DNA from: Ophiosphaerella korrae
Taxonomy: Eukaryota > Ascomycota > Dothideomycetes > Pleosporales > Phaeosphaeriaceae
Assembly (NCBI GenBank): GCA_028456385.1
Contig: JALNQF010000201.1
Coordinates: forward strand, 1-64,000
Direction: 5' to 3'
Length of the DNA stretch: 64,000 bases
Positions 44,422-56,476 of this stretch are shown piece by piece (positions within the stretch are counted from its first letter, which is position 1; every line of letters starts with the position of its first letter). Both the position numbers and the translations under genes were made by a program. The notes beneath the pieces were generated by a model that did no database searches, was not told where the DNA came from, and saw only the letters and a program-made list of their open reading frames with translations.

Positions 44422-45894
44422 TTAAAGCATGGATCTAGCTTCTGTGCTAGCACCAACACTTCTCTTCATTTTCTGTTCAATCCTCTCTTTACCCTTTTGC
44501 ATATACGCCTCTACTTCTTCTTCCTTAATCTTCGTCAATCCATTTCGCACATCGATGTCTTTTCTCGCCAAGCTCTTCACTGATATAAATACGCCGTTGG
44601 ATTTGAGCTTCTTTCCTTCTACCACTTCTTTACAGAACTTACCTGTTTCTTGGTAATGCACTGGACTACCGTTTACGTTTTCAAGTAGCATGGCAAAGCA
44701 ATGGGGCATGGCTTCGAATTCTCGCCATACAACTGTCACGCCTTGGGATACGGCGCGTTGAGCTAAAACTGCGTCTTCATCTCGCAGCATCTCTTCGCCC
44801 ACAGAGAAGAAGATTGGCGGGCTTTTCGACCAGTCTTTTGCCGCTAATGGACTGACAAGAGGGTGCATCAACGCACTCGACTCACAATACAACTCTGCAC
44901 GTGGAGGATTCGCAGGCCATGCTTCGCAAGGTGGAAAGTCGCGGTGCTCGGTCGCGCTGGGTGGAGGAAGATAATCGTACAATGTGGCAGCCGACTCAAT
45001 CGAAGGTAGGCCTCTCGTGACGTCGACCCACGGACTCGTCATTGCCACGCCTGCGGGAAGTGGAATGTCGACACCTTTGCCATGAAACCGGACAGTAGGT
45101 GTTTGGCCTGCTGGCGTGCTCCGATGAATTTGTAACAATAATTGGAGTAGCGCAGTACAGCATGTTCCACCCGCAGAATCGCCCGCGAAAACGATTTCAT
45201 TCGCAGGTACTGGGGCATGGGGAGCGTCTGGAGGTGGATGTAGCAGACTGAGATACGCAGTGAAACAATCTAACAGCGCACCAGGAAATGGGTTTTGTGG
45301 ACTCAACCGGTATCGGACGCTAAAGACACGACCACCGCTTTCTCGTGCCAACTTAGAGGTGGTAGGACGGTATGTGGCTGGATCGAGGAGGTACATTGCG
45401 CCACCATGGAAGTACAGAATTGTTACCTTGGATGTTGTTTCTTTCATCAGAGCATCGTACTTTTCTTGCTCGCTGAGGCCGGCAGGCTCTGGTTCGTCGT
45501 CTTTGGCTGCCGCACGGTGACCATTCCATTCAGCCTCTAGTGGCCTTGTATCTGGCTTTGTCCATTGCTCGGCCCCAGTACCTATGTCATCGATGGCTTT
45601 GAACATCAGCTGGTGTACATCGTCTTCTTCAGGTGTGGCGAGCTTCACTTTGCTCGCCCACACTTTGCCTTTAACGCCAGGATCCTTAGTCGTCAGGCGT
45701 TGGACCTTAGAAATAGTTGATGCAGGAGAGTTTGGACCTATCATGTCGCGTAAGATGTTTATTGTGATGGCAGTTCGAAGGTCCCATTTTGAGGATGTGG
45801 GCGACATGGATAAACTATGCGATAGTGCTGTCCTGAGTATGAATGGCGTTTTGGGAAGCAGCAGCTTCAGCATCGCCGATGGTGAGGACTCCAT
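44422..45894 (-). CDS. HSL-type alpha/beta hydrolase (fold-3 family)
   Basis: A single exon encodes 490 residues from ATG 45894. The oxyanion motif ILYFHGGAMYLLDPATYRPT and VRYRLSPQNPFPGALLD are typical of the hormone-sensitive lipase group; the nucleophile is Ser in FAGDSAGGTCC. The acid is probably in GEEMLRDEDAVLAQRA and the His in FEAMPHCFAMLLEN. The N-terminal 100 residues precede the hydrolase fold, and a charged C-terminal helix (KIKEEEVEAYMQKGKERIEQ) follows it. Such fungal enzymes are usually annotated as lipase or esterase; the substrate is unknown. Confidence 0.88.
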   Translation of the reverse strand: MESSPSAMLKLLLPKTPFILRTALSHSLSMSPTSSKWDLRTAITINILRDMIGPNSPASTISKVQRLTTKDPGVKGKVWASKVKLATPEEDDVHQLMFKAIDDIGTGAEQWTKPDTRPLEAEWNGHRAAAKDDEPEPAGLSEQEKYDALMKETTSKVTILYFHGGAMYLLDPATYRPTTSKLARESGGRVFSVRYRLSPQNPFPGALLDCFTAYLSLLHPPPDAPHAPVPANEIVFAGDSAGGTCCTALLQLLLQIHRSTPAGQTPTVRFHGKGVDIPLPAGVAMTSPWVDVTRGLPSIESAATLYDYLPPPSATEHRDFPPCEAWPANPPRAELYCESSALMHPLVSPLAAKDWSKSPPIFFSVGEEMLRDEDAVLAQRAVSQGVTVVWREFEAMPHCFAMLLENVNGSPVHYQETGKFCKEVVEGKKLKSNGVFISVKSLARKDIDVRNGLTKIKEEEVEAYMQKGKERIEQKMKRSVGASTEARSML

Positions 45895-46466
45895 ATTGTT
45901 AGTTTCGCTCCACAACTTAAGATTTGGCGCTTGGCAACAGATAAACAACTGATATCGTGCAGCACAAGGTTTTATACAAGAGGAGAGGTTGGACGAAGTG
46001 CTGACGTAGAGAGTGCTGTGCGTGGATGTACCTCGGCTTGAATGTTTTATGCATATGATTCGCCCTGACCTGAATGCCTGTAATACCACCGCCCCAGAGC
46101 TGATGACCTCTGGATGAGTGTTCATGTATAGAAATAGATTTAAGGTCAAAGTTTTCGTAAATTAATATCTCCCTAGCATAGCAATTCGAGCGTTACATGA
46201 TGTTAATAGAAGTTTTGATGTTCCTGGTATTGATATCACGTGACGCTTCTGCATCAAGCACCAATTAGATGTGGACACCATAGCCAATTAAGGTTGGAAC
46301 ATTCTCTTCATTTCATCCCGCTGGGGTCGATCGTAGATATTGCTGCGCTGCAATTGGAGTTATTGAAACTTTTCAGGGAGTGTAATCGGACCGGGTATTT
46401 CAACCCTGAGATTCTTTGAATTCTTCCCGAGGTTGTTGTGCTGGATCTTCAGCAGACTCTGTAGAC
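45895..46466. other. Intergenic interval at the start of the accessory region
   Basis: No gene is seen. The interval separates the conserved block from the HET/dynamin region. Confidence 0.4.
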
Positions 46467-48581
46467 ATGTCTTTGGGACTGTGCTCAGTGTGTAGCACGA
46501 TCTTCCAAGGCCAATTGAAAGAAAGACAGGAGCAGCCCCATCACAAGAACCTTGAAGATTTTCTTGAGGCCTCTTTGAGCTGTTACATCTGCAAGATTAT
46601 TACAAAAAGCCCACAATGGAAAGAGTTTGAGCGACGAGCTGGTCTATGCAAGGAACTCCCGCCGGCGGTCTGGTACCTAGTTCCTCATACTGTTAAAGAT
46701 ATCGCCAAGCGCACCTCTTCTCTTGTTTGGTACAAATTGATGATCGACCACGCCTGGGACGAAGAAGAAATACCCCCACCTTCAAACGCATCATCTGATG
46801 ATTTATGGGATCTTTATCCAGGGACCCCAATTTGGACTTCTCGTATTTCGTCATCTCGAGGTACACTTCCCACTTATCTATAAAAATTTCTAGCCTGGTG
46901 TTAAGATTAAGCAGAAATCGAGGGCAATCTGGAAGATTACCACATACCCCAAAGCCCTGAAGACCCTCAACTATTTGCTCTTCCTCAAAAATGGTATAAC
47001 GATTGCTTGAGAGACCACCCACTATGTAAACCGCCCAATCCGTCCTTTCGGCCGACAAGGCTTATTGAAATTATGACCGGCGATCGGATCAAGCTCGTAA
47101 TAACCAGTAACAGAGAGATAATAGACTCATATGTGTCATTCTCCCATTGTTGGGGTAAGGCGAACACCTTGAAATTGTTGAAAGGTAACATGTCACAGTT
47201 AACCGCAGAGATTTGCGTGTCTGAGCTTCCAATGAGCTACAAAGAAGCGATCTCTACGTGTCAATACATGAATTTCCGCTATATTTGGATTGATTCTCTC
47301 TGCATCATATAAGACTCATACGAGGATCGGCAGCAGGAGGCACTGGCCATGAAAGATGTCTATCAAAACTCTATGCTCAATCTGTGTGCTTCTGCTGCAG
47401 CAGAGAACTCGGAAGCGAGCTTTACGTCTAGAGACGTTGCTGTTATCACCCCATTAAAGATTATCCCGGACTGGGCAAATTGGGATACCCATTACATTAC
47501 TAAATTCGACATATACGAAGAAGAAGTCTTATTCTCACCACTACAGTCTCGCGCTTGGGTACAGCAGGAGTATGTTCTCTCGCACAGGAGTCTGAACCTT
47601 ACTCACACGCAGATGTGGTGGGTATGCCAACAAAGCGTCGCGTGCGAGATGTTCCCAAGTGGCTATCCCACGGGCTCAATCAAGCCCAGCAGATTGAAAA
47701 TAATGAAAGAAGGCGTAGAAATAAATTTCTCTGTTGAAGAAAAACCTCAGCATGACTACGATTGGTATAGTCTTGTAGAGAACTACTCACGCTGCGGCCT
47801 CACCGTTGTCAACGACAAGCTAATTGCTTTCGCTGGACTCGCGCAAGCATTCAGACGATTTTATCCAGAAGAAAAGTACGTCGCAGGCATGTGGCGTTCA
47901 CAGCTGCCTTTAGCGCTATGTTGGTCAACCCGCAGTTTCACAGAACAATTCCGCCCGTCCGAGTACATTGCACCTTCGTGGTCTTGGGCATCTATCAAAG
48001 GAGATATCAAGATTCCTTTCATTCAAGACGAAATTTGTTACGGCGATGGGATGCTTGAACCGAGTCAAGTCCATTGTACAGTATTAGATGTTCGCCTTGA
48101 GCTTACTGATCCCCGCTACGACACCGGACAGCTTACCGCAGCACAACTCGATTTGAACTGCCATCTCATCGGTCCGATAGACTGGAAATCTTTCGAGAGT
48201 GATACGTTTGATATCCTGTCCGGGCCAAACTCAGGCGCAGAGTACGAAGTAGCGATGGGTGAAGTTCGCGTGGTTTTCGACACTACTAGTGAAGATGAAA
48301 TCAAACATGCGTCGTGGTTGGAAAGACGAAAGCAAGAGGCAACAACTGGAAAATCTCAGGTACAGGACAAAAAAGACTGGGATGAGTCGGAGTTCCCTGA
48401 GTTCTTGATCCCAGTGGCTGACTATACTGATGATGTTGGAACTCTTCATACATTCGGCTTCATTGTCAGCCGATATGATAATCCGACTACTATTTGCTTA
48501 CGCTGTGGCAATTTTGAGCGATTAATACTGCCGGCAGGGATATTGGAGAGGTTTGCGCGCAGAACTATCACCCTAGAATAG
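46467..48581 (+). pseudogene. HET-domain gene with an in-frame stop in the HET domain
   Basis: HET-domain proteins mediate heterokaryon incompatibility and related cell-death responses. Exons 46467-46860 and 46915-48581 join in frame and would give 686 residues, but codon 264 is TAA (47310-47312). The N-terminus has the paired Cys motif common upstream of HET domains (LCSVC, then LSCYICKII). The HET domain shows VSFSHCWGKA, LPMSYKEAISTCQYMNFRYI, WIDSLCII, then the stop where Gln is nearly invariant (CIIQD), then YQNSMLNLCASAA. The C-terminal part keeps LQSRAWVQQEYVLS and PSWSWASIKGDI. CAA to TAA is a single C-to-T change. The rest is open, so the lesion is recent, a population polymorphism, or edited or read through. 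Confidence 0.8.
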
Positions 48582-49884
48582 TAACGTCATCGCTCTAACC
48601 TTCAGTCCTCAAATTCTGTATTTGAATGACAAGGTGAGCAGTTTCGCAACGTTATGTGAAAGCAGTTTCCGGTAGAACTACCTCTCAATTCTTCTTTCAA
48701 ATCGTTTGATCGAAAGGTGGAGCATGCGAACGAAGAATGAAGGAAATTGTAGGTAATGAAAGCCTGTCTTAAAAATGAGCCTCACTTTCATCCTTTCTGC
48801 AAATGCGTACTGCTTGGGCTGTAACATCTGGAAAATTAGTTTAGGCTTGAAAATACTGTTATCATCCGGACCTTGATTGGGTGTCGTATCTCACTTAGCT
48901 TGGCAATTGAACCGGCATACCAAATGTAGCACCAAACCAAGCCTGTGATAGCATTTTCCATTAGGATATTCTGTAGTTAGATATCACGTCTTTCTACCTT
49001 TAATCATTGTAGTAAAAGAGTGTCTTGGCAGCTTTTTTCACAGTTGATGACTCTTTTTACGGCATATTTCCTTATGAATGAAACCATTGGTAGTTTGTCT
49101 TTGTGTTTGTTGAATTATTGTACTTGGAAGTGAATGATATTTTTTCGATACCTAGAAGGTTAACGCAGCATTGTGTTTCTTGCAGATTTCTAGTGATAGT
49201 CTGGAGAGGCACAAATTCTAACTATCCCTAACTCCGATTACATTGGTTTAGTAAAGTCAGGCTATGATTTCTTGTTTGATGCTTCCTCATTTCTTGGGCT
49301 CGACCGAATCAGCAAGAGCTCCAAAATTGTGACGTGTCAAACCCGCGCCGCATTGGAAGGATAACATTCCAGTAAAGCGGCTTTGTCAAATAGTTGGCTA
49401 CGATCACTTGTGATATATGCAGGGCTATGCAGCCTGCAGGACGCCTAGCCTCTTCCAAACACGCTAGGAACATTGTGCGCGCGGTGATGTCGTGTCGATT
49501 AGCGCTCGAGACTTGATCAACGTGCTCACTCTACTACGACCTAGGTTTCTAATGATAAAAAAGTGAGCTATTTATGTGTTCTGATCGCTGCTACTATTGA
49601 ATCTCCGTTCCTCTGAAGCTTAGATTTGAGATAAGCGGAACTCGTATTTTGCGTGCAAGGTGAAGGCTGTAGACCCAAGTATAAGGGTCAAGGCTGTGTT
49701 ACATATTTGTTTGCGTTACACATATGCTGTGATGACGGGCACATACATGTGGGCGCTTATGTTTGGATTAATGTGCTGAGTGTCAAGCACAGCATTTTGA
49801 ACCTAATCATCACTCATCTTTGTATCACTTTTCTTCGCACCAGACTCAATCAATTTCTCCAATAATCACACTGTTTCCTTCAAA
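48582..49884. other. 1.3 kb AT-leaning intergenic interval
   Basis: No gene is supported between the HET and dynamin genes. Confidence 0.4.
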
Positions 49885-52428
49885 ATGGTGTCAAACCCAT
49901 TCGAGAATAATATTCTCGATGGGCTCTGCTCAAAAGACCAACTATACCTCCTAGACTCGGTAGATCAGCTTCGATCTCAAGGTATCGACCACTATGTCTC
50001 TCTCCCACAAATTATCGTTTGCGGCGATCAATCTTCTGGCAAAAGTTCCGTTCTCGAAGCTATCTCAGGCGTCTCTTTTCCTGTGAAAAGCAACCTATGC
50101 ACACGCTTCCCAACCGAATTAATCCTACGCAAGACGCCGAACGTTGGACTCAGTGTGTCTATCGTCCCGCACCACTCTCACAGCGAATCAGAGCGCGCAT
50201 CTCTCAACAATTTCCGCGAGACACTCGATAACTTCCATGCACTGCCGGAATTGATTGAAAGTGCCAAAATGGCTATGGCTATTGGCAGTTTTGGTCGAGC
50301 CTTCTCAAAGGATCTCCTGCGGATCGAGATATCTGGCCCTGATCGACCACATCTTACGATCGTTGACTTGCCCGGTCTTATTCATTCTGAGACTAAGCAG
50401 CAATCAGCGAACGATATCGAGCTGGTGCAAGATGTCGTAAAGTCATACATGAAGGAGTCTAGGAGTATCATTCTTGCCGTTGTCTCTGCGAAGAATGACT
50501 ATGCCAACCAAATCGTACTGAAACTCGCCCGAGCTGCCGACAAGACAGGGACTCGCACGCTTGGTGTGATCACAAAGCCTGACACTTTGATTGCAGGGTC
50601 TGAGAGTGAAGCCATGTATATCTCACTCGCCCAGAATCTGGACGTAGAGTTCCGTCTTGGGTGGCACGTTCTCAAAAACATGGACTCGGAGATTGGATCT
50701 TGGTCTCTTCGCAGGCGTGACGAAAGCGAAACGGAATTTTTCTCTGAGGGCATATGGACCACGCTTCCCCGTTCTATTCTTGGTATCTTACGACTTAGAG
50801 AGCGACTGAGCAAGCTCCTTCTTTCCCAGATTGCTGCCGAACTCCCAAGCCTCATTGACGAGATTGAACTCAAGTCTACTACTTGCCGCAATCAACTACA
50901 AAAGCTGGGCCAACCCCGAGCCAATATCGAAGAACAGCGTCTCTATCTTTTAGCCCTTAGCCAAACCTGCCAGTCTCTCACTAAGGAGGCGGTCGATGGA
51001 ACATACGGCAATAAATTCTTCGGCAACGCTCACACTAGCGCTGGTTATCAGAGGCGTATTCGTGCTGTCATACAGAACCTTAACCAGTCTTTTGCAGAAA
51101 CCATGTCTCGCGAAGGCCACCACTATACCATCACAGACTCTTTGAGTGAAGGTTATCCAAGAATACATCACCGGGGGGCAGAGACTCTCACCCGCGACAA
51201 GTTCCTAGATCGTATCGAAGACCTGATGAAGCGTACCCGTGGCCGCGAACTTCCTGGAACTTTTAATCCCATGATTATATCTGATCTATTCCTCGAGCAA
51301 TCGCAGTCCTGGGAAGTATTAGCCCAATCTCATATCGAGCAAGTGGCACAAGCAGTGAAAACATTCCTCAAACAACTGATCTCGCATGTTGCGGATGCTA
51401 CCACCTGTAGCGCACTGTTCCGAATTCTAGTCGAGCCAGCACTCGAAGAAATTGTAAACGGCTTGAAAGTCAAGACTGCGAACCTGCTTGCTCCGCATCA
51501 ACGAGGGCACCCGATTACGTATAACCACTACTTTACGGAAACAGTGCAGAAAGTCAGGAAGGAAAGAAACAGGGCCGAGTTCACACGTGTGATCCAAGAT
51601 TTCTTTCGTATAGACGCAATTCAAGAAATTCCATCCCAATATCATCAAGCTCTGGATTGCCGTCGACTATTGGAAGCATTGATGACTTGCAATAACCCAG
51701 ATATGAATCGATATGCTTGTTCGGAGGCGTTGGATTGTATGCAAGCTTATTACAAGGTATGGTGTTCCACTCTAACTAAATAGATTTGTACCTGGAAACA
51801 GTATACTGACACTGTTTGCAGGTCGCACTCAAACGCTTCATTGACGACATCGCCATCGAAGCAGTCGAAACCAACATCATCGCTAAACTCCACGACATTC
51901 TTTCGCCGATCAAGATCACATATCTTACTGCTGATGTAGTTACGAGCGTAGCAGGCGAGTCGGAGGAGAGTCGCACGAGACGCAAGCAGCTGACTAATCA
52001 ATTGAATGTGTTGAGCAACGGCTTGGAGACTTGCAAGAAGTTTATGGTTGGCACATTACCAGGTACATATGATACTATTCTAGTGTGGGAGAGATTCAGG
52101 AGGCTAACATGTGATTCGTATAGGTGTTCGGGATGTTGCAAGGTCCACAGTTCCGTCATCAGCCTCATCTTTGGTATCAATCCGCACGAGCTTAGGCGAA
52201 CTTGTGGATGATGAGCCCGAGGACGCCCCTGAACCGGAAGTTTGCGAAGAGTCAGCAGCGATGCCAGAACCCGATGAACTGGGTTATCCCATTGAAGTTC
52301 CAGCTGAAGAGGAACCTGAGCTTTTGGCACGGAGTTCACTGGTGCCTCATCCATCTAACAAGAAAAAGAAGAAAGGAAAGAAGGGACCCGCCGCCCCCGT
52401 AGAGGAGTCTAGTCTAGCCTGGGAATAA
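49885..52428 (+). CDS. Dynamin-like GTPase
   Basis: Three exons (49885-51756, 51822-52062, 52124-52428) give 805 residues. The GTPase domain has G1 GDQSSGKSS at about 47-55, the G2 Thr in CTRFPTELILR, G3 DLPGL and G4 TKPD. The middle stalk follows and an effector-like domain spans the second exon (ALKRFIDDIAIEAVETNIIA, then RTRRKQLTNQLNVLSNGLE). There is no PH domain or membrane helix. The C-terminus is an acidic stretch followed by KKKKKGKKG. It is not Vps1 or Dnm1, whose sequences are far more conserved; it belongs with the lineage-expanded Mx/dynamin-like proteins of Pezizomycotina, whose function is unknown. It lies between a HET gene and a NYN gene on the same strand. Confidence 0.9.
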
Positions 52429-53923
52429 ATTAGTGTGCCGGTGCAGAAGGTGCATCCTTCAGTACTAGCGAGAAGCTCGGCCGAACAAGTAAGAGTCCGG
52501 GTCGAGTATGAGAGATACTCAACTTATCACTCATTCATCACATACAATTGGCAGCAAGTTAAGGGTAGATTGAATTGAATAGCCGTAAAATTATCTTACT
52601 TAAGTGCCTACGAGTGACTCAATCGCTACCCTGCATTCCGGAGAGATGCGTTGGGCTACCACCCTCCACACACTGGCACATCAGATCTGGTTTGCAGATT
52701 TTTGTCTCCAATTTGGCGCGACATCGAAGAACGGCGACTGAGAAAAAGGTAAGATCCGCTGGAACTGCTTCTATGCTCTTGGCATGATATAAAAGAAAAT
52801 TCTCAGATCGAGCAATGAAATGTTTCTTACTTAATCAAAGCGTCTATGCTACCGTCCCAGGATTTGAGTAGAACCACCAGTGCTCATAGGCTTCCTAGTT
52901 CTGCTACCCTTACCTCTCAAAAGGAACATAGCTGGGATGCCTGAACATTGAAATTGAAAATGTGCAACCAAAACATCTAGCTTAGCAAATGGTCCTTGGA
53001 GTGAGAGTTTATATCCTCTGTCAGACTAAATGTTCTAATATTTAGGAAGCTGAACATTGAGACGTAAGCGCAGCGGATTAAACGAGCCAACTTTCAATAT
53101 AAAAAAATTCATCCATCATCATTCAGCCAACTTATTAAACAGCTCAGACATTCCCGTTCCCCAAATGTGAGTTACGACAAGTTGACATTGACTAAAATAA
53201 ATGAGAAAGCTGCCTTAGAAAGTGGAGTGAACAGCTCCATGGGCTACGGAGTAGAGGACTTGTTTCAATTTGACTCTCTTATCTTAAATATGAATCATCA
53301 TATTGCACAAACAGTATATCCTTGGCCAGAATTACGTTGACATAAGGTTGTACAAGATGAACCTTGGAAGTGGCAATTTTATTCTCATAATCCAAATGTG
53401 AGAGGAGTAATAGGACTCGTTTAAAAAGGCTGACTCAAAATAAATCGCAGGTAGCAAGTCTTGTAGTAATTATCTAGTTTTTATTGGTTCCATGAAATTT
53501 CAATGATGGCATATCTCGCTCACACTCATTGTAACGTTTTACAAATAATAATAAGCATATATGATCCCCATATTTTTGACGCTAAAGTCCCAATAAAGTT
53601 GGCTAAGCATGAGTACTGTTGCCTGAATGAGATCTAGGGAATTTATTGGTTCCCGAGGTTGTGTTCAATACACTGCACGGTCAAACCATGGAAAGTATGA
53701 CGCAAATCCACTCCCTACGTTTATGTGTCAGAGCCTCATGGGATGTATTGAAGTAGACTATAAAAGCCTACCATCGCACTTGTCCTCTGCTTCGCTTTCC
53801 TCGTGCCTCCTTTGACATACGCTTGCAGGACATTAACCACTTAATCTTCACCCATTTTTCGTCAATCTTTATTTGCATCACCTCGTCATACACTTCTCTC
53901 CAATTCCTATTCACTTATTTACA
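52429..53923. other. 1.5 kb AT-rich intergenic interval
   Basis: No gene is supported between the dynamin-like and NYN genes. The only frames are short and without family resemblance. Confidence 0.4.
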
Positions 53924-54556
53924 ATGACTGTACCCCCTTCGGACCACGACGAAGCTCCTAGTAGCAGTGCCTCACTATGGCCTGATATGGACAGTATTCA
54001 AATTTTCGTTCCACGAATGCTTCCTAGGGTCTATATCTACATAGACTACTCGAATGTATCTATACAAGGAATCAGGACGAGCGAGGATGCTTCATGGAGA
54101 TGTGATTTCGAGAAGCTTCACGATGTGCTTCTACGACACTCCGGTGATAATCTTAGGCATGAAAAGACATGTAGTAACATGTACGGCAGCAGAACGAAGC
54201 ATAATATGGCGGTGTGGAAGGCGGCAAAGGCATGTGGCATAGGAACTTTCTGCTTCGAAAGAAACTCGTTTGGCAAGGAGAAAATGGTGGACACGAAACT
54301 GGTTTCTGATGCGACTGAGCAAGCCGTCCTGAGCAGTGGCCTCGAAGAGTATAGCGAGTTTGTTATTCTATCAGGGGATGCAGACATGATCCCGGCTGTG
54401 AAAAAGATCATCAAGTACGGGCATCGCGTACACGTTTGGGCATGGGAGAATTGCATATCGCAGGAGTACCAGGATTGCAATGACGAACTACTTACGATAC
54501 ATCTGCTCGGCGATTATGCAGACGGGTTCACCTATGCCAGTGGAAGATTCTGGTGA
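53924..54556 (+). CDS. NYN-domain (PIN-like) putative ribonuclease
   Basis: A single exon encodes 210 residues. The NYN fold is marked by YIYIDYSNVSIQG (Asp41, Asn44 at the active site), by MVDTKLVSDATEQAV (Asp123 and Asp128) and by FVILSGDADMIPAVKKIIKYG (Asp152, Asp154), the acidic quartet that binds metal in NYN, LabA and PIN-like nucleases. The C-terminal strand HRVHVWAWENCIS is also typical. There is no membrane segment or additional domain. ATG 53924 is the first in frame and sits in ACAATGACT. Substrate and pathway are unknown. It is the third gene in the same orientation after the HET and dynamin-like genes, with about 1.5 kb spacing. Confidence 0.85.
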   Translation: MTVPPSDHDEAPSSSASLWPDMDSIQIFVPRMLPRVYIYIDYSNVSIQGIRTSEDASWRCDFEKLHDVLLRHSGDNLRHEKTCSNMYGSRTKHNMAVWKAAKACGIGTFCFERNSFGKEKMVDTKLVSDATEQAVLSSGLEEYSEFVILSGDADMIPAVKKIIKYGHRVHVWAWENCISQEYQDCNDELLTIHLLGDYADGFTYASGRFW

Positions 54557-55290
54557 GAATCAAATTACCATATGATGTGGCAGAGCACACCCAAGAGATG
54601 CGAGACGGAAAATTCCCGCGGTAAAAAAAAAGGGGGGCTTCCAACGTCAGAGCTCTCAAGTCAAGAACATTTCTTCGACTCCAAAGATTGCCATAAAGAT
54701 CTGGGGAACTTGAGCTTGTTTACCCGTTGGGAAGGCTGCTATCGTGCAGGAAATGGTAGCGGTCTCGCCTAACCTTTGCCGTAGTGGCCTGTCCAACTTG
54801 AGACGTGATTCGCCCTAATCCTATTTTCGTTCATTCCAAAGCAAGGATGAGCCCCCATGTCCAATCCTTACACCGCTCGTCTTTCGTCTATCTGTCTATG
54901 AGTAGTGTTAGTACACACCCAGGACATGTTGGAATAAGGGGCTAGTGGAAGCGGCTATCGTTTTGAAACCAGATGTTTGTACTTTAGTGCTACTTTGAAG
55001 GGACTTGGTGCAACTCAAGGACCAAGTTTGCCTCACTTGAGCCGGACTCCCGGGGCAGTGTACGTACGTAGCACAGTTAAAACAATAGAATTATAGTCCA
55101 TCACTAACTTTTTTTGTAAATACTAAGCCTAAGTTTGTCCTACCTATGACAGAGAATCATGCCCATTGATCTCTCTTCCCTAACCTTGTGTATGATTATT
55201 CACATTGGTTGAATCTCCGTGTGAGTCATGTTAGACAAAATGGAGAACAAGTCCAAGTATTTAGTGCACAAATAAAACTTTAATCCAAGA
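54557..55290. other. Intergenic interval
   Basis: No gene is seen. An A9G6 run lies near 54624-54638. Confidence 0.4.
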
Positions 55291-56089
55291 TTGAAATAGA
55301 AACAGTCAACTTCGAAACACATCAACACCTCACACAAGACACACATACCCCCTCCAGCGCCTTCCCATCCATCATTCCCCTGCAAATAACACGAGCCCAC
55401 AAGCTCATACCTCTCCTCCTGTCCTATCCCCCCCCCCCCCCCCCCCCTCCTTACGACAAATGGTGCCCATGCCCCCCAAAAAAAAAACACACCTGATCTC
55501 CCTACTCTCATCTCCTCGGACCCTAACCTAATATGCCTCGCGCACGTTACAAATAGGCGAAGCTCTGGTCACTAACAGACTAGTGACTGCGTACTCCACA
55601 AGCGCAGCACGCGCTTGCTCTAGAAGTGGTAATCGGCCAGCGTGGCGCGGCGACGCGTGACGAGCTCCGGGTCGTCGTCGACCTTGACCTCGAACTGGAC
55701 CACGTCTATAGACAGCAAGCGCTAGAAGGCGAATTCCGGGTCAGCAGTTTCGCCGCGTGTGTAGGAGCGCGAATGTGCGTGCGGTGCGAGGAAGGTCCGC
55801 AGGTAATGCACATATGCGTCGGAGAAGATGCCGTAGGAAGGGCGGCAGCCCCCGAGGGTAAAGTGATGTCCACAGCCATGATACGGGCAGCAGGATACTT
55901 CAAGGCCATCTCAACAGTCCAGCTCTCACTTCTGCAGCCCATGTCAAGTATTTCGATCGCTGCGTTTGAATTCTCAGCAAAATCGAGAGAGATAGGTAAT
56001 GTAAGAAGATGATTTTCCAGTAATCTCAAAAATATTTGATGCAGTAAGTCTAGGAGTAAATTAGCACTTGCTAAATTCTGTGAAAGCAC
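55291..56089 (-). pseudogene. Chimeric pseudogene: methyltransferase fragment joined to a HET C-terminus
   Basis: Reading leftward, 56089 to about 55861 encodes an N-terminal piece of a LaeA-like SAM methyltransferase (LLENHLLTLPISLDFAENSN, then AAIEILDMGCRSESWTVEMA and ALKYPAARIMAVDIT) in which the glycine motif GCGTG is replaced by GCRSE. At about 55860 it switches abruptly to a degraded copy of the C-terminal third of the HET gene at 59531-61506, including GGCGAATTC-type shared DNA near 55727 and 59926, the protein relic PFVVR ... ELVGSCYLQG, and shared 3' flank (GATTGAAATAGAAAC at 55291 and 59513). Frames are broken and a C20 run (55428-55447) interrupts the HET part. Confidence 0.75.
55428..55447 (+). 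repeat. C20 homopolymer
   Basis: Twenty consecutive C in the pseudogene, where the intact HET gene has CCCCCACCTCCC at the equivalent place (about 59658-59669). Its length may be unreliable in an assembly. Confidence 0.85.
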
Positions 56090-56476
56090 CTTATTACCGA
56101 GGCGAGCCTTCTCTTGCTATAAGGTATATTAGCAATACATAGCCTAACGACAAGCCACAGAGCAACATGGTATTAAAAGTAATGCAGTATTGCTTGGAGC
56201 CATTGTGTAGGTTACTGGATTTGAGGGCATGCTTGAAGACACAGTGGAATGTTTCCGACGTCTAAGTCGCCAGTGGAAGAAGGGGGATCAGATGGTAATT
56301 ATAAGTGTACTAGTCCCACAAAAATAACATGACGTGTGATGCGCACCGCATAATACTCTTCTAAAGGCTACAACCACGTGTTCACTAGTTTAAGCATTTG
56401 GGCTCAAGCAATTCTATGTGTCTTAAAGTTTTAAGAAATTGCGAGCTACTCAAGACCTCTAATTTCTTCGTCCAGG

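Noticed and set aside
49885..52428. Vps1 or Dnm1 housekeeping dynamin
   Set aside because: The GTPase core is divergent, the C-terminus differs and the context is accessory; it fits the expanded dynamin-like group.
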